Positions 8,539 through 16,268 of a stretch of 23,024 nucleotides of DNA are shown one piece after another (the stretch's first letter is position 1; every line of letters starts with the position of its first letter). The notes beneath the pieces were generated by a model that was not told where the DNA came from, did not search any database, and saw only the letters and a program-made list of their open reading frames with translations. The stretch spans positions 1 through 23,024 of the forward strand of contig CANQNA010000007.1 in assembly GCA_947625005.1 (NCBI GenBank), given 5' to 3'. Origin of the DNA: an uncultured Bacilli bacterium (GTDB taxonomy: Bacteria; Bacillota_I; Bacilli_A; RF39; UBA660). Both the position numbers and the translations under genes were made by a program.

Positions 8539-8565
8539 AAAAAAAGAGCATTTAGTACTCTTTTT
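8539..8565 (-). terminator. Terminator after hpf
   Basis: Arms at 8541-8548 and 8558-8565 (AAAAAGAG and CTCTTTTT) with a 9-base loop and a 7-base T-run on the minus strand. It separates hpf from secA and is roughly symmetric, so it could work both ways. Confidence 0.8.
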
Positions 8566-8620
8566 GTGATTTTAATTTAATCTTTCGTAATTTTTTACTT
8601 ACTTAGACATATTTATTGTA

Positions 8621-9148
8621 CTATTTGGAATTTATTATACCGTATTCTCCATCTTTTCTTTTGTAAACAACTGAAATACATTCTTCATCAACATTTTTAA
8701 ACATAAAGAAATCATGATTTAATAATTCCATTTGTAAAATTGCTTCTTCTTCATCCATAGGTTTTACTTCTATTTCTTTTCTTTTAACAATCTTACTGTT
8801 ACTTTGTTCAATATCACCTAAGTCTATTTCAAAGTTAAATTCAGAAACTGTTTCATGTTTAAATTTATCTCTAATTTTCGTATTGTGTTTACGTATTTGT
8901 CTTTCTAAGATTTCTTCTACTTTATCAATTGCAGTATATAAATCTTGATTTTCAGCTTCAGCTCGAATAGTAAATTTAGTAGTTGGAATTGTTACTTCCA
9001 ATCCTTCTAAGTTATTTCGAACCTTTATTAAAACCTTAACTTCGACTTCTTCTTTAAAATATTTATCTAGTTTAGAAAGTTTTTCTTCAACATATCTTTT
9101 AATAGCATCAGTTACTTCTATTTTATCTCCTCTAATATTAAATTTCAT
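8621..9148 (-). CDS. hpf: Ribosome hibernation-promoting factor, long form
   Basis: 175 residues. The ATG at 9148 is chosen because GGAGG lies 7 nt upstream; an earlier in-frame TTG at 9154 is too close to it. Residues 1 to about 100 form the S30AE domain (starts MKFNIRGDKIEVTDAIKRYV), which binds the 30S decoding site. A variable linker leads to the C-terminal domain that makes 70S dimers in long HPFs (KRKEIEVKPMDEEEAILQME, then HDFFMFKN and VVYKRKDGEYGII). The protein shuts down and protects ribosomes in starvation. It follows csp by 42 nt, has its own predicted promoter overlapping the csp end, and is closed by a terminator before secA. Confidence 0.96.
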   Translation of the reverse strand: MKFNIRGDKIEVTDAIKRYVEEKLSKLDKYFKEEVEVKVLIKVRNNLEGLEVTIPTTKFTIRAEAENQDLYTAIDKVEEILERQIRKHNTKIRDKFKHETVSEFNFEIDLGDIEQSNSKIVKRKEIEVKPMDEEEAILQMELLNHDFFMFKNVDEECISVVYKRKDGEYGIINSK

Positions 9149-9167
9149 AATCAATCCTCCTATAAGA

Positions 9168-9196
9168 ATTATAACAAGTTATTAAAAAAACTACAA
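9168..9196 (-). promoter_or_regulatory. Promoter of hpf
   Basis: TTGTAG (9191-9196), 17 bases, TATAAT (9168-9173) on the minus strand. The -35 overlaps the last two codons of csp. The predicted leader of about 15 nt contains the GGAGG site. Confidence 0.5.
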
Positions 9197-9406
9197 TACT
9201 GTAGTTAATTCAATTTCTGTCACATCAGTGGCTTGTAGGCCTTTAGTAGTTTCCAAAAGTTTAAAATCTACTAAAGAACCTTCTTTTAAAGTTTTGTATC
9301 CGTCTTTATTGATGGCAGAATAATGAACAAAGATATCTTCTAAGTCACTATATTCTATAAAGCCGTAGCCTTTGTCATTATTAAACCACTTTACTTTACC
9401 TCTCAC
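9191..9406 (-). CDS. Cold-shock-domain RNA-binding protein
   Basis: 71 residues, a single cold-shock (OB-fold) domain of normal size. It binds single-stranded RNA or DNA and melts mRNA structure. RNP1 is KGYGFIEY (12-19) and RNP2 is DIFVHYSA (24-31); the opening GKVKWFNNDKGYGFI is diagnostic. The start is a GTG at 9406 with AGGTGAGG just before it, and there is no other in-frame Met. The more usual Phe in the second RNP2 aromatic position is Tyr here, and the C-terminus is a little divergent. Probably transcribed alone or together with hpf. Confidence 0.95.
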   Translation of the reverse strand: MRGKVKWFNNDKGYGFIEYSDLEDIFVHYSAINKDGYKTLKEGSLVDFKLLETTKGLQATDVTEIELTTVL

Positions 9407-9448
9407 TTACCTCACCTTCCTTTAATTCTAATACTACAATACAACCTT

Positions 9449-9477
9449 ATCATAAAATGACTTGTTCAGTCTACCAA
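9449..9477 (-). promoter_or_regulatory. Promoter of the cold-shock gene
   Basis: TTGGTA (9472-9477), 17 bases, TATGAT (9449-9454) on the minus strand. Leader of about 36 nt. Divergent to the agrB control region. Confidence 0.45.
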
Positions 9478-9500
9478 AAAAGGACGTCAAATTTCGACAT

Positions 9501-9530
9501 ATTGTTTAAAAGTATACTTTTTAAGTTTAT
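9501..9530 (+). promoter_or_regulatory. Candidate LytTR (AgrA-type) direct repeat and palindrome upstream of agrB
   Basis: ATTGTTTAA and TAAGTTTAT share GTTTA with the GTT cores 21 bases apart (9504 and 9525), the two-turn spacing seen for LytTR regulators such as AgrA. Between them is a perfect 14-bp palindrome AAAAGTATACTTTT (9508-9521). No strong sigma-A promoter was found for agrB; poor -35 boxes are usual at activator-dependent agr promoters. In AT-rich DNA chance matches are easy, so this is tentative. Confidence 0.3.
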
Positions 9531-9657
9531 ATTTTTATAACTTCATTTATAAGTTGCAATATTATTTGATTAACGCAAAAACATTTTGTCTTCATACAGA
9601 CGACATTTTTTTAAAAAATTTTTTTGTTATTATGTTATTGTAAGTGAGGTAATCAAA

Positions 9658-10248
9658 ATTAAAAATGCAGTATTAAACTCTTGGATGAAACAAGTAAAGA
9701 AGTTAAATAAATATGATGAAACTAGATTAGCAGAAATAAAATATGGTTTAGAAAGCTTTTATTTAACTGTTACTAAGTTAATAATCATATTTATATTAAC
9801 ATTCATTTTGGGAACTACTAAATATACTTTGTTATTTCTAGCTTTTAATGTTCCAATTCGAACAATATCCTTTGGGTTTCATGCAAATTCTAGTTTTCAA
9901 TGTTTAATTATGAGTACATTAATATTTTTATTTCTTCCGTTATTAGCGAAAATATTGATATTACCTAAACTTGCAATTTGTTTAATATATTTTTGTTTAA
10001 TGATAGGATTTTTTATAATGTCACCTAAAGATTCTATTAAAAAACCTTTGAGGAATAATAAAAAACGATTTTGGTTAAAAATCGCTTCTGTAGTTTTAGT
10101 AAGTATTTACTTTATTATTTCTTTATTCATTAAGAATAATTTGATAATTAATTCTATGTTACTTGCTTTAATTTTTCAATTAATGATGATTTGTCCAATT
10201 CCTTATTTAATATTTAAACAAAAATACAATTTCAAATGGTTTAAATAG
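9658..10248 (+). CDS. agrB: AgrB: membrane peptidase processing the autoinducing peptide precursor
   Basis: AgrB is a membrane cysteine endopeptidase that removes the AgrD C-terminal tail and forms the thiolactone. The catalytic pair is visible in FGFHANSSFQC, and a later basic KKPLRNNKKRFW loop matches the family; several hydrophobic segments follow. I place the start at an ATT at 9658: it has GTGAGG about 8 nt upstream, gives 196 residues, and puts the catalytic residues at H77 and C84, the same numbers as in S. aureus AgrB. The first in-frame ATG (9685) has no ribosome site and cuts 9 residues from the N-terminal helix; a TTG at 9586 has none either. agrD follows after 38 nt. The family call is firm; the start is inference. 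Confidence 0.9.
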   Translation: MKNAVLNSWMKQVKKLNKYDETRLAEIKYGLESFYLTVTKLIIIFILTFILGTTKYTLLFLAFNVPIRTISFGFHANSSFQCLIMSTLIFLFLPLLAKILILPKLAICLIYFCLMIGFFIMSPKDSIKKPLRNNKKRFWLKIASVVLVSIYFIISLFIKNNLIINSMLLALIFQLMMICPIPYLIFKQKYNFKWFK

Positions 10249-10286
10249 TTTTAAATATATTTAAACAAGTGAAAGGAGGGAATAAA

Positions 10287-10400
10287 ATGTTAGCAAACAT
10301 ATTAGCTTTTATTGGAGCAAGCTTATCAAATGTTGCATGTAATTTCAGTATTAATGCAGTTTATGATGAACCAGAATGTCCTGAATCATTATTAGATTAA
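10287..10400 (+). CDS. agrD: AgrD: autoinducing peptide precursor
   Basis: 37 residues after an excellent site AAAGGAGG 6 nt before ATG. The three AgrD parts are seen: an amphipathic leader (MLANILAFIGASLSN), a core with Cys18 (VACNFSINAVY), and an acidic, Pro-containing tail (DEPECPESLLD) like the DExxxP tail that AgrB recognises. Aligning the tail with S. aureus AgrD puts the cut after Tyr26, giving a ring of about 9 residues (Cys18-Tyr26), larger than the usual 5. Ser21 as the ring residue (a 6-residue lactone) is another possibility. The gene directly follows agrB and is closed by a terminator. The mature peptide cannot be fixed from sequence alone. Confidence 0.88.
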   Translation: MLANILAFIGASLSNVACNFSINAVYDEPECPESLLD

Positions 10401-10415
10401 TTAACAAATTTTTGT

Positions 10416-10443
10416 AAAGTAGTATTTATTTGCTACTTTTTTT
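10416..10443 (+). terminator. Terminator of agrBD
   Basis: AAAGTAG (10416-10422) and CTACTTT (10433-10439) with a 10-base loop and a T-run to 10443. It overlaps the last codons and stop of the convergent agrC, so agrC and agrBD share the region. Confidence 0.8.
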
Positions 10444-11715
10444 CTTATTGTTTTTTAAAATAATGTCTGCAATAAAAATATTATTTCTTATAGTTTGATT
10501 GATTTCAAACTTATTTTTTTGCCTACTCAAATAATTCAATCCAATACCTGACCCTCTATTTTTTGTACTATAGTTTTTGGTTCCTATTTTGTCTAAATCA
10601 ATGTCATTATTAAAGGTATTAAAGATGCTAATTTTCAATATATTTTTTTGATAAGAAAATAATACATTAATAATTTTTTCTTTTGTTTCACTGGCTGCTT
10701 CTATAGCATTATCAAACAATATACCAAGTGTCTCATATAATCTAAAATTTTGATTAATGGCAAATATTTCTTCGACATTTTTAGTAATGTTATATTCTAA
10801 ATTAAAATGAATCTTTTTTAACTCTGCCTGATTTTTCTTTAAAAAGACTAGCCCTTGTAAACCTTCTGGAATATCTGTAACGTCATTTATCCAATCATAA
10901 CTAGATCTATATTTATTAATTATGTCGTTAATAAATTCTTGATCTTTTTTCGCTAATTTTGTTTTAATTGTTAAAAAATCATTCATTAAATTATGTTTCA
11001 TTTCTTTATATTCTAAAGCGACCTTAGTATATAAATCTAAATTTTGTTTTAATTGTTCATCCTTAATTTCTAAAATATTTCTATCAAATTTATTTTTTAA
11101 AATTAATATAATAAATGCCAAAATAGATAATTCAGTAATACTTAATATTATATGTAATGGTTTATTATATGTATTCTGGTAAGAACAAACTATCCATATT
11201 GTACAAATAATCAATTCAAAAAAACCTATAAAATATAATATTTTATAATTTTTAGAAGACTGTTTTAATTTTTTAAAAAAATTTACTACATATCTATTTG
11301 CTATTATTATAAATAAAATAAAATTAACACTTAAAGAATAACCTATTTTAAAGAATATGCTATGATTTAAAATTTCTAAATTTTTAATATAAGTTGGCAA
11401 AAAGAAAGATAAAACTAAATCTAAGATATTCAAGGTAATTTCAATTATAATTGTATAATATAAAGTTGATTTAATATTATCGTTAAATATAAATTTAAAC
11501 ATTAGAAAAGATAACAATGCGGACAAAATAATTTTAAAAAATATATATGAAAATAAATTATTTGAAAATGAAATTAAAGTAATTAATAAAACTATGCTAA
11601 AATTTTTCCAAGTTATTTTTAGTTTATGATCAGAATATTTTTCATAAATTTTTAACATTATAAAATTTACTGCTACTGCTAATACATAATAAATAACTAA
11701 AGTCCCAAATGTCAT
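10426..11715 (-). CDS. agrC: AgrC-type sensor histidine kinase
   Basis: 429 residues. Residues 1 to about 208 hold six or seven hydrophobic spans, the peptide-sensing domain. After a coiled linker comes the H-box EYKEMKHNLMNDF with the probable phospho-acceptor His241, close in position to AgrC of S. aureus. The GHKL ATPase shows the N-box LGILFDNAIEAA (330-341) and the G-box RGSGIGL (387-393). It is thus an HPK10-type kinase. The ATG overlaps the agrA stop as ATGA, implying translational coupling. Order here is agrA then agrC, the reverse of the classic agrBDCA, and it converges on agrBD. The partner assignment to AgrD and AgrA rests on gene context. Confidence 0.92.
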   Translation of the reverse strand: MTFGTLVIYYVLAVAVNFIMLKIYEKYSDHKLKITWKNFSIVLLITLISFSNNLFSYIFFKIILSALLSFLMFKFIFNDNIKSTLYYTIIIEITLNILDLVLSFFLPTYIKNLEILNHSIFFKIGYSLSVNFILFIIIANRYVVNFFKKLKQSSKNYKILYFIGFFELIICTIWIVCSYQNTYNKPLHIILSITELSILAFIILILKNKFDRNILEIKDEQLKQNLDLYTKVALEYKEMKHNLMNDFLTIKTKLAKKDQEFINDIINKYRSSYDWINDVTDIPEGLQGLVFLKKNQAELKKIHFNLEYNITKNVEEIFAINQNFRLYETLGILFDNAIEAASETKEKIINVLFSYQKNILKISIFNTFNNDIDLDKIGTKNYSTKNRGSGIGLNYLSRQKNKFEINQTIRNNIFIADIILKNNKKKSSK

Positions 11716-12419
11716 TTTTCATCATCCCTTCTAAAACTTTTTGAAAGCATGTATACTTTCTCATTATTATCTAATTCAAAATATCCTTCATTCCAATGAT
11801 AAACTCTTACTCTTTCATCATTAGCAATACATGCTCTATGTCTTTGAATAAATCTAGAATCTAATTTGGTTAAAATATCTTTAATAGTCATATTGACATG
11901 ATATTTATTATTTGTCGTAACAATTATTAATTTTCTTTCTATAGTATCTCTATAAATATACATAATGTCTTTTAAATATATCTGAAGTGATATTTTATTA
12001 TTTACATAAATAAATTTTTTCTTATCATCTGTTTTTCTAATAATAACTTTTAGCGCCTCTTCTAATCTAGTGTCCATATTATCAAATTTTTCAATGAACT
12101 TGAATACCTTATAAATTGTTTTATATACAGTTTCAAACATTCTATCATGATTAGTGATAATAATTATTTCACTATCCCAATCAGTTTCTCTTATTTGCCT
12201 TGCAATATCCAATCCAGATTTATGTTTGTCTAATTGTATATCAATGATATAAACTTTTGCTACTGAATTATCATTAATTTCTTTTTCTAATTCTTTATTA
12301 TATTTGTTAAATTTTCTAATGTCATATTCACTTTCTGTTTTGAAAGCAATTTTATTAATGACTTTTTCAACACGTTCTATATCTTTATCTTCATCATCAA
12401 TAATAATGTATTTAATCAT
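11712..12419 (-). CDS. agrA: AgrA-type response regulator (receiver plus LytTR DNA-binding domain)
   Basis: 235 residues. The receiver domain has the acidic pair IDDED (7-11), the phosphate-accepting Asp60 in VYIIDIQL, and the conserved Lys107 in KVFKF. Residues about 137-231 form a LytTR domain (KISLQIYLKDIMYIY, FIQRHRACIAN, MLSKSF), which binds paired repeats spaced by about two helical turns. It should be phosphorylated by AgrC and activate agrBD and target genes. It begins 3 nt after the stop of the U32-family gene, whose 3' end supplies the ribosome site GGAG, and ends in TGA overlapping agrC. Expression is therefore tied to the U32 gene. Family call secure; role inferred from context. 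Confidence 0.93.
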   Translation of the reverse strand: MIKYIIIDDEDKDIERVEKVINKIAFKTESEYDIRKFNKYNKELEKEINDNSVAKVYIIDIQLDKHKSGLDIARQIRETDWDSEIIIITNHDRMFETVYKTIYKVFKFIEKFDNMDTRLEEALKVIIRKTDDKKKFIYVNNKISLQIYLKDIMYIYRDTIERKLIIVTTNNKYHVNMTIKDILTKLDSRFIQRHRACIANDERVRVYHWNEGYFELDNNEKVYMLSKSFRRDDEK

Positions 12420-12422
12420 AAA

Positions 12423-14519
12423 CTACTCCAACTCCTCTTTTATTCTAATTAATTTTATTCTGTCTTTATTATGACGACATTTTACAAATTTTGCAAGCGC
12501 AAAATAATTGTTTTTCTTTAAAAATAAGTATTTTTCCTTATTACGATCAACTAAAATTGGTTCTTTAGTTTTTTGAGGGAAAATATTATTTTTAATAATC
12601 ATTAACTCCAAAATACCGGAATCAAAATAACTAATATTAGAAAGATTCTCAAATGTTTCCAAATCTTTAATTTCAGGAGAAATACAAATAACACTCACAT
12701 TATACTGTTGCAATAAATCTATAGTATATGAGTTATAAACATTCATATAAATCCCTGTATGAATAGTATTTTCTTGATAATTTAAAAATAAATCTGCAGT
12801 ATTGTTAACAACTAAATATTCGTTTTTATATTTAATATTTCTGCTCACTCGAGGAAGGATTAAATAAATGTTTTTATTTTCTTTAAATTTATTATAAAGA
12901 GTATAATTTTCTGTATAAAAACAAATAGTTGGATTTTTTTCATATTGTTTTTCAGTGTGAATAATTTTTATTTCTTGAAATTCTACTTTAGAAAGAGATT
13001 TTGTCTTATTAAATGTTTTTATTTCTATAGTATTATTTACTTCTGTTCTTCTAACAATAAGTTTTTCAATCAGTTCTCTTCTTAAATTATTTAAAGTTGT
13101 CATTCGAATAAAGATATTTTGACTAAGTTCAAATTTTATATTCTCTACTACAAGAGGAGTATCTTTAGTTTTATTTAATTTTTCTTTTATTACCTCTTTA
13201 TTCGTTGGGTTATTTTGAGCAGATTCAACTAAGTCTGAAGATAAAGTTATTTTATTAGTATAATCACTTATAGTAATTTCTAATGGTTCATTTATTTTAG
13301 CTTTAACTAAAAACTCTATGGGAATCTTTTTCTTATTATTTAAGATACTTTCTAAAGATGAATCATATGTAAGATAAACATCATCTAAAGAATTAAGATG
13401 GATTTTATTATCTAAATAAATTATATGATCTTTTAATCCTTGATTAATTAATCGATTATTTTCATCATATATAAAGTTTAAATACATACCTAAATTATTA
13501 TTAAGAAATTTGATAGCATCTCCTTGTTTAACATTTTGAGAAAGTAAAATTTGAATTTTCTTTTCGTTAAAAGATTTAACTTTTCCTATTTTATAACCTA
13601 TATGATTTGGACTTTTAGAATTTATTAAATTTTGTTCTTCAAATAAATGTCCTAGAGTAAATTCTCTATTGTAAAGGACCTTTAATATTTTAATTTCTTC
13701 TTCTGTTGGAGTCATATCTTCATTGTTATAAAAAGCATCTATATATTTACGATATAATTTAGTAGTATAGGCAACGTATAAAGGGCTTTTCATTCTACCT
13801 TCTATCTTAAGAGAATGAATATTTAAGTTTAAAATATCTTTTAATCTAGGAATAGTACAAAGTTCTTTAGGACTTAGCAGATATTTTCCTTTTGTTTCTA
13901 TTTTTTTATTTTCATCATAAGCTTCATAAGGTAAACGACACATTCCAGCACATTCTCCTCTATTACCACTTCGATTTAAAACATAACTACTAAAAAGACA
14001 TTCTCCTGAATAACTAATACATAAGGCTCCATGAATAAAGATTTCTCTTTCAATATCACAAGTTAAATTTTTAATTTCAGTTAAAGTCATTTCTCTTGCT
14101 AAAACTGCTCTTTTGCATCCTATTTTTTTTAAAAATTCTAAAGAAGCATCATTAGTTGTATGACATTGAGTGGAAGCATGAATCTCTAAATTTGGTAAAA
14201 CTTGATGAATTAAGTTAATTAAACCTAAATCTTGCATAATCAAAGCATCTACGCCAATTTTGTGCAAAAAGGTTGCATATTCTAAAACTTGATTTATTTC
14301 GGTTTCTTTAATTAAAGTATTAACAGTTACATATACTTTAACTCCATAAAGGTGAGAAAAATTAATAGCCTCTTTTAATTCTTCATTAGTAAAATTTGTT
14401 GCATAAGCACGGGCACCAAAATTTTTTCCACTTAAATAAACTGCATCGGCTCCATTATGAATTGCTGCTAAAAGCATTTCCTTATTTCCAACTGGAACAA
14501 GAAGTTCTATTTTTTTCAT
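12423..14519 (-). CDS. Peptidase U32 family protein, RlhA/TrhP-like RNA hydroxylase
   Basis: 698 residues, ATG at 14519 after GGAGGT. The U32 signature is complete: ELLVPVGNKEMLLAAIHNGA near the N-terminus, HASTQCHTTND, and the cysteine cluster C167, C174, C190, C194 in HGALCISYSGECLFSS and SGNRGECAGMCRLPY, plus C221 and LKIEGRMKS. Despite the family name, characterised members are not proteases: RlhA hydroxylates cytidine 2501 of 23S rRNA and TrhP hydroxylates U34 of tRNAs, using an Fe-S centre and prephenate. The length and extra C-terminal half are nearer to RlhA than to the short TrhP; which RNA is the target is not certain. A terminator separates it from gltX. agrA follows after 3 nt, so it heads the agrAC operon. 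Confidence 0.88.
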   Translation of the reverse strand: MKKIELLVPVGNKEMLLAAIHNGADAVYLSGKNFGARAYATNFTNEELKEAINFSHLYGVKVYVTVNTLIKETEINQVLEYATFLHKIGVDALIMQDLGLINLIHQVLPNLEIHASTQCHTTNDASLEFLKKIGCKRAVLAREMTLTEIKNLTCDIEREIFIHGALCISYSGECLFSSYVLNRSGNRGECAGMCRLPYEAYDENKKIETKGKYLLSPKELCTIPRLKDILNLNIHSLKIEGRMKSPLYVAYTTKLYRKYIDAFYNNEDMTPTEEEIKILKVLYNREFTLGHLFEEQNLINSKSPNHIGYKIGKVKSFNEKKIQILLSQNVKQGDAIKFLNNNLGMYLNFIYDENNRLINQGLKDHIIYLDNKIHLNSLDDVYLTYDSSLESILNNKKKIPIEFLVKAKINEPLEITISDYTNKITLSSDLVESAQNNPTNKEVIKEKLNKTKDTPLVVENIKFELSQNIFIRMTTLNNLRRELIEKLIVRRTEVNNTIEIKTFNKTKSLSKVEFQEIKIIHTEKQYEKNPTICFYTENYTLYNKFKENKNIYLILPRVSRNIKYKNEYLVVNNTADLFLNYQENTIHTGIYMNVYNSYTIDLLQQYNVSVICISPEIKDLETFENLSNISYFDSGILELMIIKNNIFPQKTKEPILVDRNKEKYLFLKKNNYFALAKFVKCRHNKDRIKLIRIKEELE

Positions 14520-14533
14520 TCTTTACCTCCATG

Positions 14534-14564
14534 AAAAATGTGGATAAGTATATATTTATCCACA
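14534..14564 (-). terminator. Terminator of gltX
   Basis: TGTGGATAA (14539-14547) and TTATCCACA (14556-14564) pair perfectly around an 8-base loop; a T-run follows on each strand (14534-14538 for the minus strand). It overlaps the gltX stop codon and lies right before the ribosome site of the U32 gene. Confidence 0.85.
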
Positions 14565-16208
14565 TATTTTTTTATATCGCTCTTCTATTTTCTCTTTACC
14601 TAATAATCTCATAATTTCATATAAATCAGGTGTTTGATGTTTTGTGGTTAATGACACTCTTAAAACAGTAGAAACATCTGCAATATTACCTTTAAAATTT
14701 TCAGGATTTTGCTTATATTCTTTCATATTACTAGCGTATCCTAATTTATCACATAATTCTTTAATTTTATTAAACCAAGTATCTTTATCATCATCTACAG
14801 AATAAATTTCTAAATAGTTCAATAAAATATTTTTAATTTCTTCTTTATCTGTTATATTTTGATATTCATAATTTTTTTCATATGTATCAAAATATTCATC
14901 AAACATATACCAAATATGAGGGAGAATATCACTGTAGGTAGCAAAATCTTTACGAGGTTTCTTTTGTTCTCTTTCAATATTTAATATTTGTATAGAATAA
15001 TCTTTATATTTTTTTAGAATAGAATTAAACTCTGGGTTATAGATTTCTGTATATTTTAATAAATTTTCATATATTTCTTTAGCAGATAATTTACTAAGAT
15101 AATTTTTAGAAATATTATCTAATTTATCTAAATCATATAATGCTCCACTTGTACTCATTTTTTTAGGATTAAAATCAAATTCAAGATAACTTGCATCAGG
15201 ATTTGCAGTTCTCCATTCTTCATAATTACTATTTAAAATAGTCATTAAAGACTCAATTACTGCTTCTTTAGGATAACCTTTATCAATATAATAACCCATT
15301 AAAGCTTCAGGATCTTTTCTTTTACTAATTTTTCTTCTTATACCATCTTCTTGTTTTAATAAAAGAACATTATGAATATATTTTGGTGGTTCAAAGTCAA
15401 ATGCTTTGAATAATTCAATATGGATAGGAACACTTGATAACCATTCTTGTCCTCTTACTACATGAGTTGTACGCATTAAATGGTCATCTACTACATGAGC
15501 GAAATGATAAGTAGGTAATAAATCTCCTGATTTCATAATAATTATATCTAAATCATTTTCAGGAAATTCTATTGTTCCAGTAACTAAATCATCAAATTGA
15601 AATTTACGATTAAAATTGCCCATTGATTTAAAACGAATAACATATTCTTCACCATTTTTAATTCGCTTAATTCTTTCTTCATTAGATAAGTCGCGACATT
15701 TTGCCCAACCTCCATAATAACCTAAACGAGATTTTTTAGCCTCTTGTCTTTTACGCATTAAATCTAATTCTTCAGAAGAACAAAAGCAAGGATAGGCTCT
15801 GCCTATTTCTATTAAATGTTTAATAAAAGTATGATAAATTTCAATTCGTTCACTTTGAATATAAGGTCCATAATTCCCTACAACTTTATCTTTATATTCA
15901 TATTCTTGTGGAAGAAATTCAACATAATTTAAAACATCCATTATTTTATCTACAGCAGTATCAACTTCTCTTTTAGTATCAGTATCTTCATTTCTTAAGT
16001 AAAATACCCCATTACTAGTTTTTGCTAAAAAATAATCAATTAATACGCCTAAAAAATTACCAATATGAACAAAACCTGTAGGAGAAGGAGCAAAACGCGT
16101 TACTTTTGCATCATTTTCTAAATTTCTTTTTGGATATTTATTTTCATAAAAAGTTATATCATGTGTAATATTAGGAAAAATTACCTCTGCTAAGTCTTTG
16201 TTTGTCAT
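14556..16208 (-). CDS. gltX: Glutamyl-tRNA synthetase
   Basis: 550 residues, like the longer clostridial-type GluRS with an N-terminal extension of about 35 residues before the catalytic core. GluRS charges tRNA-Glu with glutamate. Seen: the HIGH-type motif APSPTGFVHIGN (40-51), the zinc-like cluster CFC near 141-143 and C171, the Glu-pocket region YHFAHVVDDHLM, HVVRGQEWL, and the KMSKS-type loop KISKR (293-297). The C-terminal helical anticodon-binding part has normal length. The ATG at 16208 follows AAGGAAGTGGG, and a good promoter lies just upstream. A tRNA-Glu gene lies 1.3 kb upstream on the same strand. Confidence 0.96.
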   Translation of the reverse strand: MTNKDLAEVIFPNITHDITFYENKYPKRNLENDAKVTRFAPSPTGFVHIGNFLGVLIDYFLAKTSNGVFYLRNEDTDTKREVDTAVDKIMDVLNYVEFLPQEYEYKDKVVGNYGPYIQSERIEIYHTFIKHLIEIGRAYPCFCSSEELDLMRKRQEAKKSRLGYYGGWAKCRDLSNEERIKRIKNGEEYVIRFKSMGNFNRKFQFDDLVTGTIEFPENDLDIIIMKSGDLLPTYHFAHVVDDHLMRTTHVVRGQEWLSSVPIHIELFKAFDFEPPKYIHNVLLLKQEDGIRRKISKRKDPEALMGYYIDKGYPKEAVIESLMTILNSNYEEWRTANPDASYLEFDFNPKKMSTSGALYDLDKLDNISKNYLSKLSAKEIYENLLKYTEIYNPEFNSILKKYKDYSIQILNIEREQKKPRKDFATYSDILPHIWYMFDEYFDTYEKNYEYQNITDKEEIKNILLNYLEIYSVDDDKDTWFNKIKELCDKLGYASNMKEYKQNPENFKGNIADVSTVLRVSLTTKHQTPDLYEIMRLLGKEKIEERYKKICG

Positions 16209-16232
16209 AATCCCACTTCCTTAAACAAATAA

Positions 16233-16261
16233 ATTATATTATAATTTTAAACTTTTGTAAA
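16233..16261 (-). promoter_or_regulatory. Promoter of gltX
   Basis: TTTACA (16256-16261), 17 bases, TATAAT (16233-16238) on the minus strand; a second TATAAT overlaps at 16238-16243 with TTGATT 16 bases upstream of it. The leader is about 18 nt, so there is no T-box. Confidence 0.65.
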
Positions 16262-16268
16262 TCAAAGA

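Noticed and set aside
14396..14614. Plus-strand open frame of 72 codons
   Set aside because: Shadow over the U32 gene start, a terminator and the gltX end; no ribosome site.
16209..16268. T-box or riboswitch before gltX
   Set aside because: The promoter leaves a leader of about 18 nt, too short for a regulatory RNA.
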